Assembly: GCF_039534165.1 (NCBI RefSeq)
Contig: NZ_BAAAUX010000014.1
Location: forward strand, 124,001-188,000
Direction: 5' to 3'
DNA: 64,000 nt
From: Saccharopolyspora_D taberi
GTDB lineage: Bacteria > Actinomycetota > Actinomycetes > Mycobacteriales > Pseudonocardiaceae
Shown here: in pieces, positions 51,090-59,107 of the stretch
Layout of the letters: every line of letters starts with the position of its first letter
How positions within the stretch are numbered: the first letter of the stretch is position 1
Position numbers and translations under genes: made by a program
Notes under the pieces: generated by a model
What the model was told of the DNA's origin: nothing
Seen by the model: only the letters and a program-made list of their open reading frames with translations
Databases searched by the model: none

Positions 51090-52163
51090 CTACACCGCCT
51101 GACGACTGATCCGGTTCGAGACCAGGAACGCGTTGGCCCACCGAGCGCGCGGATCGCTGTCGACCAGCAACGCCTTGGCCAACAGCGTCAGCGGAATGGC
51201 CAACACCGCCCCCAGCGGCCCGAGCACCCAGGTCCAGAACACCAGCGACAGCATCGTCACCGTCGTCGACAACCCGACCGCATCACCCACGAACCGAGGC
51301 TGGATCACGCTCTGCACCAGGAAGTTCAGCACGAGGTAGATCACGACGACGGTCAGCGCCAACTGCCACCCGCCCTGCAACAGCGCGAGCACCACCGGCG
51401 GCACAAGCCCGATGAAGAACCCGACATTCGGGATGTAGTTGGTCACGAACGCCAGCAAACCCCACAGCACCGCAAGCGGAATCCCGAGCAGCGCCAACGC
51501 GACCGCGTCCAGCACGGCCACGATCGCACCGAACACCGTCGACACCACCAGGTAGCTGCGCGTGCCCCGCGCGAACCCGGTCAGCGCCCGCGCCGTCTCC
51601 GGATGATCACCGATGATCACGGCCATCCGCGTGCCGAGCCCACTGCTTTCCACGCTGAGGAACAACAGCAACGCCAACAGGAACACGAGGTTCGTACCGA
51701 TCGTCGCCACACCCGACAGCAACGCACCCATGAACCCCGCCAACCGCCCGAAGTCAATCTTGCCCACCGCGGCCCTGACCTGGTCCGGACCGATGCCGAA
51801 CCCGGCCAGCGCGCGCGACAGCTCCGCCACCATCTCCTCCGCGCGATGCGCGTACTGCGGCAGGATCGTCGCCAGCCTGCCCACGGAAAGGACCACGACC
51901 ACCGCGAAGGTGATCAGCACCGCGTACACGAGCACGACCAGCACCAGGGTCGACAGCCAGCGCGGACACCCCTTGCCCGCAAGCCAGTCGGACACCGGAC
52001 TCGTCGCGATGACGATGACCAACGCCAGGAACGTCGGAGCCACGAGCCAGGAGATCGACCGCAACCCGGCCACCACGATCACCACCGACGCCAGGCCGAG
52101 CAGCACCACCAGGCCCCTGGGCAGAGCCCGCGAGTCTGATCCAGTAGGAGCAGCGGCGCCCAT
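51090..52163 (-). CDS. AI-2E family transporter (permease-like membrane protein)
   Basis: This 357-residue membrane protein has two N-terminal helix pairs, a soluble amphipathic insert (VGRLATILPQYAHRAEEMVAELSRALAGFGIG) and C-terminal helices with LGIPLAVLWGLLAFVTNYIPNVGFFIGLVPPVVLALLQGG, the hallmark of the AI-2E/PerM family. Substrates range from Na+/H+ to unknown; the autoinducer role is not general. TATCTT ends 6 nt before ATG 52163 with no ribosome-binding site, so it is probably leaderless. Confidence 0.88.
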   Translation of the reverse strand: MGAAAPTGSDSRALPRGLVVLLGLASVVIVVAGLRSISWLVAPTFLALVIVIATSPVSDWLAGKGCPRWLSTLVLVVLVYAVLITFAVVVVLSVGRLATILPQYAHRAEEMVAELSRALAGFGIGPDQVRAAVGKIDFGRLAGFMGALLSGVATIGTNLVFLLALLLFLSVESSGLGTRMAVIIGDHPETARALTGFARGTRSYLVVSTVFGAIVAVLDAVALALLGIPLAVLWGLLAFVTNYIPNVGFFIGLVPPVVLALLQGGWQLALTVVVIYLVLNFLVQSVIQPRFVGDAVGLSTTVTMLSLVFWTWVLGPLGAVLAIPLTLLAKALLVDSDPRARWANAFLVSNRISRQAV

Positions 52164-52273
52164 CCGGCCAAGATAGGGCGACCGGCGGCAACGCGCCGCA
52201 TGACCACCGGCCGCCATGCCGCGCACCCCGGTCCGCGCGACCATGGACGCGTCGATCCGAGGATGGAGGCGCA

Positions 52274-53158
52274 GTGGCCGGACGCAAACCGGTGGTCGTC
52301 GGCTTCGACCGATCCACCCGATCACGCCGGGCCGCCGCCTGGGCGGCCAGGGACGCCGCCAGCAGGCGTCTCCCGCTGCTGCTCGTCCACGCGATCGGAT
52401 GGCCGTTGAGCCCGCAGGCCGTGGCAGGGGGAGAGGACCCCCGCCAGCCACTGCGCGAAGTCCTCGAACGCGAACTGGAACAGCTGGTCGACTGGTGCGC
52501 CGGAATCGCCCCCGCACTCGACGTCCGCAGCGAGCTGGTGTTCGCAGACCCGGTCGAAGTGCTCGGCGAACGCGCGGCCGACGCGGAGCTGCTCGTGCTG
52601 GGCGGCCCGAGGATCGAAGACGACCTGGGCTTCGTCGGCTCCACCTCGGCCGAACTGCTCACGCACCGCTCCGGCGTTCCTGTCGTCGTCGTGCGGGGCG
52701 ACCGGGAGCAGCCGGACTCGGCACCGGTCGTAGTCGGCGTCGACGGCTCCACGACCAGCGCCATGGCGATCGGCTTCGCCTACGACTTCGCCTCCCGCCA
52801 CGGCGCCGACCTGGTCGCCGTGCACGGCTGGAGCGATGTCCTCCCGGACCCGTTCGTACGACTCCCGGACTGGGACCAGGTCCACGAAAACGCGCGCACC
52901 GAAGCCGCCGAGCTGCTCGCCGAATCCCTGGCGGGATGGGGCGAGCGGTATCCCGATGTCGCCGTGCGCAGGGTGCTGACCCCGGAGAAACCCGCCAGCG
53001 CGCTGCTGGACGAGGCCCGGAACGCGGGACTGCTCGTCGTGGGCAGCCACGGCCGCGGTCCCGTGCGACGCGCGCTGCTCGGATCGGTGAGCCACACTGC
53101 GGTGAACAAGGCTCCGTGCCCAGTGGCGGTGCTGCGCTCACCGAAGCTGGGGGACTAG
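52274..53158 (+). CDS. Universal stress protein, tandem Usp domains
   Basis: This 294-residue protein has two UspA repeats: PVVVGFDRSTRSRRAAAWAARDAA and, at about residue 151, PVVVGVDGSTTSAMAIGFAYDFA. The second ends LLVVGSHGRGPVRRALLGSVSHTAVNKAPCPVAVL, with the ATP-binding G-x2-G-x9-G-(S/T) pattern. The first repeat has LVLGGPRIEDDLGFVGSTS instead. It is an ATP-binding stress/dormancy protein. GTG 52274 follows GGAGG at 52263-52267. It is divergent from the AI-2E gene. Confidence 0.9.
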   Translation: MAGRKPVVVGFDRSTRSRRAAAWAARDAASRRLPLLLVHAIGWPLSPQAVAGGEDPRQPLREVLERELEQLVDWCAGIAPALDVRSELVFADPVEVLGERAADAELLVLGGPRIEDDLGFVGSTSAELLTHRSGVPVVVVRGDREQPDSAPVVVGVDGSTTSAMAIGFAYDFASRHGADLVAVHGWSDVLPDPFVRLPDWDQVHENARTEAAELLAESLAGWGERYPDVAVRRVLTPEKPASALLDEARNAGLLVVGSHGRGPVRRALLGSVSHTAVNKAPCPVAVLRSPKLGD

Positions 53159-53331
53159 TCGGCAACGGAGGCTGGCCGACGCCTCCGAGCCAGGGGAGCG
53201 GCGGTCGGACGGGCTTTCCCTCAGTTCCCGTGCGTCCGGCGCGTCACCGGCAGCGAGCGAAACTCCGTGCTGGCAGGGAAGTTTCGGAGCCGGGACCGCC
53301 AACAGTGGACGTTCGGCAGCTGGTGCGCCTG

Positions 53332-53377
53332 TTTCTCTATTTGGTGGATAATCTTCATTATCCACCAAATAGAGAAA
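53332..53377. repeat. 46-nt perfect AT-rich palindrome
   Basis: Arms of 21 bp (53332-53352 and 53357-53377) are exactly complementary around a 4-nt CTTC loop. The arm reads TTTCTCTATTTGGTGGATAA plus T, far more AT-rich than the surroundings. It lies 174 bp after the universal stress gene stop, with no T tract on either side. Either strand would fold into a very stable hairpin. Confidence 0.9.
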
Positions 53378-53627
53378 GACCTCAGCAGAGGATAGCCCGC
53401 ACCTGCCGCGGGGGACACGACTTCCGCTGGCGCGTTCTCCGGCTGCGCCCGCAGCTTCTCGTTTCGTTCGGCTTCGCGCCGTCTCGCTTCGATGACCGAC
53501 GCCGGTTGCTGTGCCGCCGCTGGACGGGACGACCGGCATCGAGATCAACTTCGACGGGTCGGCATTGGCTGGTTGTCAGCCTTCTCCGGCGCTGAGACTC
53601 GACGTCCGGGACCGCCTACCCGGAATC

Positions 53628-53652
53628 GTCACTGTGACGTTAATACAGTGAC
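53628..53652. repeat. Inverted repeat in gene desert
   Basis: GTCACTGT (53628-53635) and ACAGTGAC (53645-53652) are perfect 8-bp arms with a 9-nt AT-rich spacer. The shape is typical of a regulator operator, but no adjacent gene start explains it. Confidence 0.6.
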
Positions 53653-54232
53653 CCTCCGGGGATTTCCCGGCCGGGCAGTCGAATGCCGCCCCGGGCGCCG
53701 CGCACTGAGCCATGAGCCACGAGCCGCGCCCCGTCGTCGTCCGCGCGGTCCGCGCTCCGCAGCAGCCGAGCGTCGTTCGCCGTCGGATGCCCGCCGCGCG
53801 CCCGCCGGACGCGACTTCGGCCGGCGCCGCCGGAACACGGCGCCTGGCCACTTCCCGGCGGATCTTCCCCGGTCGCTCAAATGCCGATAATTGACATTAT
53901 GTTAAGTAGTAGGTTCGGAGGCGCCTGAGAGCGGTCCCCTGCGCGCTCTGATCGAGCCGAGCCCCCGAATGCCGCCTTTCCGGTACCTGACGCGGATCTG
54001 CTCATGCCCGGATCGGCCGAGCCGGTGGCTCTCCGGCGCCGGACCGGGATCGCCGGTCGCGAGTCGCCGAGCGGCTGTCCGGGGCCGTTCGCCAGGCAGC
54101 GGTACCCGCCGAAACTCCGACCTCTCCCCTGGCTTGCGGCCCAACAGCAGCCTCCGTTGGGAAGGCCCCGGATGACCGTCCGGTCGCTACGCTCGCGGTG
54201 TTGGGGTTTCTCCCGATCCCGCTGGGGGTTCC

Positions 54233-55411
54233 GTGGAACCGAGCGATGGCCTGCGCGCAGTGGCGGACCGGTGCGCCGCGCGGATCGACCGGGAGCGGCT
54301 CACTGCGACCCTGAGCGAACTCATCAGCCTGCCCAGCGTCAACCCGTTCGGCGGCGAGCTCGGTGACGGTCAGGGTGAGCTGCTGGTGGCGCGCTACCTC
54401 GATGATCGGTTGGGGCGGCTGGGCTGGGACGGCGATGTCGTGGAGTACGCGCCCGGGCGGTACAACGCGGTCGCCCGGCTGGCCGGTGGTGGTGGCCAGG
54501 TGCTGATGCTGGCGGGCCACCTGGACACCGTGGAGACCACCGGCTATCCGGAGCCGTTCGCCGGGGCCGTGCGCGGCGGCAGGGTTTACGGGCGTGGTGC
54601 CTGTGACATGAAGGCGGCGCTGGCCTGCTACGTCGAGGCGGCCGAGGTGCTGGCCGCCGAGGCGGTCGAGCTTCCGGGTGATCTGGTGGTCGCGGGCGTC
54701 GGTGACGAGGAATACCGCCAGGAGGGCGCGAAAGCGCTCGGACTGCGGGCCGACGGTGTGATCATCGGCGAGCCGACCGAGCTGGTGATCTGCCACGCGA
54801 CCAAGGGGCTCGCCGCCTACGACCTGACCGTCACGGGCGAGGCCACCCACAGCAGCGTGCCGCAGCACGGGTCGAACGCGATCCTCGGTGCTGCCGCGTT
54901 GCTGGGCTCGTTCGGCGAGTACGTGCGGTTGCTGGAGCGGCGCGGGCATCCGTTGCTGGGCCCGCCCACGGCCAATGTCGGCGTCATCGAGGGCGGGGTG
55001 AAGCCGAACATCGTGCCTTCGTCGTGCACGGTGCAGCTCAGCCGCCGGCTTCTTCCCGGGGAGACCGCGGCGGGTGCTCGGGAGGAGCTCGTGGGCGTGC
55101 TGGCGGGTGCTGGTGGTTCCGCGCGGTGGTCGCTCGGGGATTCGTGGTGGACCGTTGAGCCCTACGAGCTGCCCGCCGGGCATCCGCTGGGTGGCGTTGT
55201 CGCCGTCGCGGCTGAGCTCAGTGGTCTCGCCGACACCGTGCCGCGGGGTTTTCCGGGCAGTTCGGACGCGGCGTACTTCGGTTCGCCGGTCGTGCTGTTC
55301 GGTCCTGGTTCGCTGGCGCAGGCGCACAGCCTCGACGAGTGGGTGCCGGTCGAGGAGATGGTCACCGCGACCGAGGTGTACCTGCGCTCTGCCCTCGCGT
55401 TCGGTGGTTGA
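54233..55411 (+). CDS. M20 family metallopeptidase (ArgE/DapE-like)
   Basis: This 392-residue protein has di-zinc ligands MLAGHLDTV, GRGACDMKAAL, GVGDEEY (catalytic Glu and bridging Glu) and GEPTELVICH, with a final His in LAQAHSLDEWVP. The dimerisation lid (THSSVPQHGSNAIL) is intact. It deacylates or cleaves an N-acyl amino acid or dipeptide. GTG 54233 follows GGGGG. A LysE-type exporter follows 63 nt later; together they could process and export an amino compound. Confidence 0.88.
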   Translation: MEPSDGLRAVADRCAARIDRERLTATLSELISLPSVNPFGGELGDGQGELLVARYLDDRLGRLGWDGDVVEYAPGRYNAVARLAGGGGQVLMLAGHLDTVETTGYPEPFAGAVRGGRVYGRGACDMKAALACYVEAAEVLAAEAVELPGDLVVAGVGDEEYRQEGAKALGLRADGVIIGEPTELVICHATKGLAAYDLTVTGEATHSSVPQHGSNAILGAAALLGSFGEYVRLLERRGHPLLGPPTANVGVIEGGVKPNIVPSSCTVQLSRRLLPGETAAGAREELVGVLAGAGGSARWSLGDSWWTVEPYELPAGHPLGGVVAVAAELSGLADTVPRGFPGSSDAAYFGSPVVLFGPGSLAQAHSLDEWVPVEEMVTATEVYLRSALAFGG

Positions 55412-55474
55412 CCTGCGCGTGGGTGCCGGTTCCTGTACTGCTTTTCGGGGGGTCCGTTCCGCGCTGGAAGGACG

Positions 55475-56104
55475 ATGAGGATGTTCGTGCTGGGGTTTCT
55501 CGCGGTTTCGCTGCTGGTCGCTCTGACTCCGGGGGCCAACAACCTGCTGGCGCTGCGCCACGGGATGTCGCACGGTTTCGGCGGTTCGATGGTCGGGGTC
55601 GGCGGGCGGCTGGTGGCGTTCGCGGTTCTGGTGCTCGCGGTGGTGGCGGGGTTGGGGCCGCTGCTGTCGGCGTCGGAGTGGGCGTTGACGGTCATCAAGT
55701 GGGCCGGGGTTGCTTATCTGGCTTATCTCGGTGTCACGACGTTGTGGGCGAGCTTCCGGCCGGGTGCTGAGCCGGGTGGTGCGGAGGTTCCGGCGTCCGG
55801 GCCGGTGTTTTCGTTGGCGCGCAAGGAGTTCCTGGTCGCGATCACGAATCCGAAGGCGGTTTTGGTGTTCACCGCGTTCGTTCCGCAGTTCGTGGTGCCC
55901 GAGCACGGGGCGGTGACTGGGCAGTTGGCGGTGCTCGGTGCCTTCTACCTCATCGCGGAAGGGGTGGCGGCCGGGGTGTTCGCCGTGGTTGGTGCGGTGA
56001 TCAAGGCGGTTCGCCTGAGCTACCGGGCGCACCGCAGGCTGGATCGCGCCACGGGTGGTGTCCTGCTGGGCATGGCGGGTCTGCTTGCGGTGGAGTCGAC
56101 CTGA
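55475..56104 (+). CDS. LysE/RhtB family amino acid exporter
   Basis: This 209-residue membrane protein has six predicted helices and the LysE landmark LVALTPGANNLLALRHGMSHG near the N-terminus, followed by WAGVAYLAYLGVTTLWASF. KEFLVAITNPKAVLVFTAFVPQFV is also typical of the family. It exports amino acids or amino-acid-like molecules. ATG 55475 follows GGAAGGA. It ends 7 bp from the convergent end of the acyl-ligase operon, so a link to that pathway is possible but unproven. Confidence 0.88.
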   Translation: MRMFVLGFLAVSLLVALTPGANNLLALRHGMSHGFGGSMVGVGGRLVAFAVLVLAVVAGLGPLLSASEWALTVIKWAGVAYLAYLGVTTLWASFRPGAEPGGAEVPASGPVFSLARKEFLVAITNPKAVLVFTAFVPQFVVPEHGAVTGQLAVLGAFYLIAEGVAAGVFAVVGAVIKAVRLSYRAHRRLDRATGGVLLGMAGLLAVEST

Positions 56105-56110
56105 GACGGG

Positions 56111-57454
56111 TTATTTCCGGAATCCGGCGTCAGTGTTGATGGTGATGCGCCGTGGTCGTTCTTTGGGCAGCAGGAACCGGTTGAGGTCGGTGCGGATCTG
56201 GTCGGCGCGGGAGATGTCGTCGATGTGCAGTTCCAGGTCCAGCTGGGTGGAGCCGTCGTCAGCGGTGGTGAGGTGGGGCGTGCAGCGCAGGACTCCGGGG
56301 ATGCTGTGCGCGGCTTGGCGGATGGTGAACAGCGAGATCTTCTCGCCGCGGAGGACGACGAGTTCGGATCGTCTGCCGTGGAAGTGGAGGTAGCCGTCGT
56401 CGTCGAGGCGGAAGAGGTCGCCGGTGGCGATCTGGCCGGTCGGCAGCAGTGGCGGGGTGCCGTCGGTGCGGCGGATGAGTGCGGTGTCGGTGCGGATGAG
56501 GAGTTCGCCTGCGCCGGTTTCCGGTTGCGGGTCGCGGAGTTGGACTTCGACTCCGGGTAGTGGCAGGCCGGCTGAGGTGTGGCGGTGGGCTGGTTCGGCG
56601 TGTGCGGCGAGGGTGGAGACGCGTGGTCCGGCTTCGGTGAGTCCGTAGGTGAGGTAGAGCTCGTTGCGGTGCAGTGCGAGGAGGTTGCCGACGTCGGTTG
56701 CGGCGAGGTGGTCGCCGCCGATGGTGAGCATGCGGAGTCGGGTGGGTGGTGCGTTGCCGTGTTCGAGGAGTGCTCGGGCGATGGTCGGGGTGATGGACGA
56801 CGAGGTGATGTCGTGGCGGTGCAGTGCCGAGTGGTAGGTCTGCGGTGAGAACGGGGGTCCGGAGACGACGATGCGGGCGCCGGTGACGTAGGCGGCGAGC
56901 ACTTGTGCGACGACGGCGTAGGAGTAGTACAGGGGCAGGTTGATCAGGATGGTGTCGTCCGGTCGCAGTCCGACGGCTTGGGCGTGTTTGGTGGCGTTGC
57001 GCAGGAGTGAGCCGAGGTGGTGCACGCAGGCGCTGAACAGGCCGGAGGTGCCGGAGGTGAGGATGACGAACTCCCCTGGGCTGTAGGGGGTTTGTGGTGT
57101 GTTGAGCAGGGCTGCTTTGGCGGTGGCCACCTGGTGGGTGTGGTGGGTGGGTCTGGTGCTGATGAGCGCGCCTGCGCCGAGTCGCCGGGCGAGGGCGTTG
57201 ATCCGGTTCGCCGGTGTTGCCGGGGATGTCGGCATGGGGACGGCGCCGGTGAGCAGCAGGGCCAGCAGGATGTGGATCGTGGTGGCGGTGTTGGGCAGTG
57301 CGACGATCACGAGGGTGCCGGGGAGCAGGCCGAGCCGGTGGATGTCCTCGAGCGTGGTGTCGAGGTCGGGGGCTGCCGGTTTGGGGGTTTCGTCGGTGGT
57401 CCGGGCGGCGAGGTCGGCCACTCGTGCTGCGGTGAGGGCTCGGTCAGCCGGCAT
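56111..57454 (-). CDS. AMP-dependent acyl ligase (ANL superfamily)
   Basis: This 447-residue protein has ANL motifs FVILTSGTSGLFSA (P-loop), YLTYGLTEAGPRVS, TGDLFRLDDDGYLHFHGRRSELVVLRGEKIS, and a compact C-terminal domain. The A10 lysine loop is shortened: the protein ends TDAGFRK, with the only candidate Lys as its last residue. It should activate a carboxylic acid as the adenylate and load it onto CoA or the operon's ACP. It is last gene of the operon and overlaps the preceding gene by 11 nt. AGGGGAG precedes ATG 57454. Confidence 0.85.
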   Translation of the reverse strand: MPADRALTAARVADLAARTTDETPKPAAPDLDTTLEDIHRLGLLPGTLVIVALPNTATTIHILLALLLTGAVPMPTSPATPANRINALARRLGAGALISTRPTHHTHQVATAKAALLNTPQTPYSPGEFVILTSGTSGLFSACVHHLGSLLRNATKHAQAVGLRPDDTILINLPLYYSYAVVAQVLAAYVTGARIVVSGPPFSPQTYHSALHRHDITSSSITPTIARALLEHGNAPPTRLRMLTIGGDHLAATDVGNLLALHRNELYLTYGLTEAGPRVSTLAAHAEPAHRHTSAGLPLPGVEVQLRDPQPETGAGELLIRTDTALIRRTDGTPPLLPTGQIATGDLFRLDDDGYLHFHGRRSELVVLRGEKISLFTIRQAAHSIPGVLRCTPHLTTADDGSTQLDLELHIDDISRADQIRTDLNRFLLPKERPRRITINTDAGFRK

Positions 57455-57992
57455 CTGCCGCTCCCCTTCCGGTGATGAGGGGGTGTATGTCGTGGGTGGT
57501 GAGCGGGTGGCGGGCCACGACGCATTGGACTTCGTGCGTGCCGGTGTCGTCGAGCGTGTGGCCGGCGAGCACGAGGAAGCGGGCGAGGCCGCGGGTCAGC
57601 CACGAGTCGGCGACGGTGAGTGCTGTTGGTGCGGCTGCTGCTGGGGTGGTCGACAGGGCCAGTGAGGGGCCTCGTAGTCCCCAGCGGATGCAGGGCAGGC
57701 CGGTGGTGGCTCCGGGGTTGGAGCCTGCGAAGCGCAGTGGGGACACGCGTCCGCGTTGGGCGGTGGTGGCCACTGCTTGCATCGTGAGCAGGGTGGCGTG
57801 CTCGGACATGGTGATGATGGCGACGTCGTCGGGGTTGGCAAGGACGGTGGCGTGGTGGGGTTGGAGTGCTTGTCCGATGGCTGCGGCGAATTGCCATGCC
57901 ACGGGGTCGGCGAAGAAGGATGGGCGGTTCTCGGCGAATTCGGCGGGGTTGGTGCTGCGGACGGTGCTGTGGCCGAGTACGGAGGTTCGCAT
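57444..57992 (-). CDS. Half-length ketosynthase-like protein (putative chain-length factor)
   Basis: This 182-residue protein aligns by eye with the N-terminal half of beta-ketoacyl synthases: AIITMSEHATLLTMQAVATTAQRGRVSPLRFAGSNPGATTGLPCIRWGLRGPSLALSTTPAAAA. The nucleophile cysteine position reads Thr-Pro, and the C-terminal half with both histidines is missing. Short Ketoacyl-synt_2-type proteins occur in aryl-polyene loci beside an active KS. It probably pairs with the upstream ketosynthase, whose TGA overlaps its ATG (TGATG). It could instead be a decaying gene. Confidence 0.7.
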   Translation of the reverse strand: MRTSVLGHSTVRSTNPAEFAENRPSFFADPVAWQFAAAIGQALQPHHATVLANPDDVAIITMSEHATLLTMQAVATTAQRGRVSPLRFAGSNPGATTGLPCIRWGLRGPSLALSTTPAAAAPTALTVADSWLTRGLARFLVLAGHTLDDTGTHEVQCVVARHPLTTHDIHPLITGRGAADAG

Positions 57993-59107
57993 CAGGCGTC
58001 GCCGTTCCTGGTGAACAGCAGGCTGGTGTTGAAGCCGCCGAAGCCGAGGGTGATGCTCAGTCCGGCGGTGCCGTTGAAGGCGTGCGGTCTGCCGAGCACG
58101 AGTGGCAGGGCGGTCGCGGGGGTTGTGGTGGCGGCGATCGGTGGGGCGAGCTGGTCGCGCAGGGCGAGGACGGTGGAGACGGCTTCGATGGCGCCGGTTG
58201 CTCCGAGGCTGTGGCCGAGTGCGCCTTTGGTGGCGAACACCGGTGGTGGGTGTTCGGTGAACAGTGCGGCGAGGGTTGCTTCCTCCACGGTGTCGTTGAG
58301 CGGGGTTCCGGTGGCGTGGGCGTTGATCACGGCGATGTCGGCGGTGGTCAGGCCGGTGCCGGTGAGGCTGCGGTGGATGGCGAGCCGGATGCTGGTGCCG
58401 GAGGTGTCGGGTGCGGTCATTCCGGCGGCGTCGTTGGCCGATCCGGCTCCGGTGAGCAGGGCGTGGGTGCGTGCTTGCCGCAGGTGTGCCGAGCGGGCTG
58501 ATTCGAGGACGAGGAAGGCGGCGCCTTCGCCGAGGAGCATGCCGTCGTGGTGTTCGTCGAAGGCTCGGAGGGTGGTGGGTGACATCGTGCCGAGTGCGGA
58601 GTGGCCGAGGCGTTTTGCCGTGGTCAGGATGTCCGCGCCGCCGCAGACGCAGGTGTCGTGGGTGCCGGCGCGGATCAGTTCGGCGCCGATGAGCAGGCTG
58701 TCGGCTCCGGCGGAGCAGGCCGTGGTGACGGTGATCGGTTCGTTGCGGTGTCCTGCGCGGCGGGCGCTTTCCCGGGCCCAGTGGTGCAGTGATGTGGTGC
58801 CGGGTGTGTCGAGGTGGTGGGCGTAGCTGGTGCCCAGGATGGGTGTGATCGCGGGGTCGGCCGGGTCGATTCCGGCGTCGGCGCAGGCGGCGCGCAGGGT
58901 GTTCGCGGTGATGGTGAGTTGTCTTTCCCGGAGGTCTTGGGCTGCGTCGGGTATGGCGGCGGCGAGGTCGTTGCGCAGTGGGAAGGGCGAGGTGTGGTGG
59001 TCGAACGCGGTGCGTCCCGCGCAGAGGTCGCGCCAGGTGCTGTCGAGGTCGGAGCCCAGCGGGGTGCACCAGGCCATGCCGGTGATCCTCGGGGTCCGGT
59101 CGGTCAC
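57992..59107 (-). CDS. Beta-ketoacyl-ACP synthase (active KS, FabF-like)
   Basis: This protein of about 371 residues has the full Cys-His-His triad: VTTACSAGADSL (Cys about 131), INAHATGTPLND (His about 264) and TKGALGHSLGATGA (Lys and His about 294 and 299). HATGT replaces the commoner HGTGT. It is shorter than FabF (about 410). It should condense an ACP-bound starter with malonyl-ACP. The GTG at 59107 overlaps the dehydratase stop as GTGA; GTG 59110 is the alternative. Confidence 0.88.
   Translation of the reverse strand: MTDRTPRITGMAWCTPLGSDLDSTWRDLCAGRTAFDHHTSPFPLRNDLAAAIPDAAQDLRERQLTITANTLRAACADAGIDPADPAITPILGTSYAHHLDTPGTTSLHHWARESARRAGHRNEPITVTTACSAGADSLLIGAELIRAGTHDTCVCGGADILTTAKRLGHSALGTMSPTTLRAFDEHHDGMLLGEGAAFLVLESARSAHLRQARTHALLTGAGSANDAAGMTAPDTSGTSIRLAIHRSLTGTGLTTADIAVINAHATGTPLNDTVEEATLAALFTEHPPPVFATKGALGHSLGATGAIEAVSTVLALRDQLAPPIAATTTPATALPLVLGRPHAFNGTAGLSITLGFGGFNTSLLFTRNGDA

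Larger units (their letters stand above)
53159..54232. other. Gene desert with palindromes and AT-rich patches
   Basis: Over 1,070 bases hold no convincing gene in any frame. Base composition drops, with AT-rich islands at 53330-53380, 53635-53650 and 53880-53915 (TTGACA at 53893-53898). A 46-nt perfect palindrome and a second inverted repeat are listed separately. A 46-codon frame at 53511-53651 looks protein-like but lacks support. It could be a degraded mobile element or an untranslated RNA locus. Confidence 0.5.

Noticed and set aside
53332..53377. Simple rho-independent terminator of the universal stress gene
   Set aside because: 174 nt from the stop, AT-rich arms and no T tract; unlike all other terminators here, which are GC-rich and within about 30 nt of stops. 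Not excluded.
53511..53651. 46-codon GTG frame with protein-like sequence in the gene desert
   Set aside because: No ribosome-binding site and no recognised family; it could be a remnant, but evidence is too thin to list as a gene.
53492..53890. 132-codon plus-strand frame in the gene desert
   Set aside because: Low-complexity Arg/Pro/Ala composition and no start signal; probably random in GC-rich DNA.
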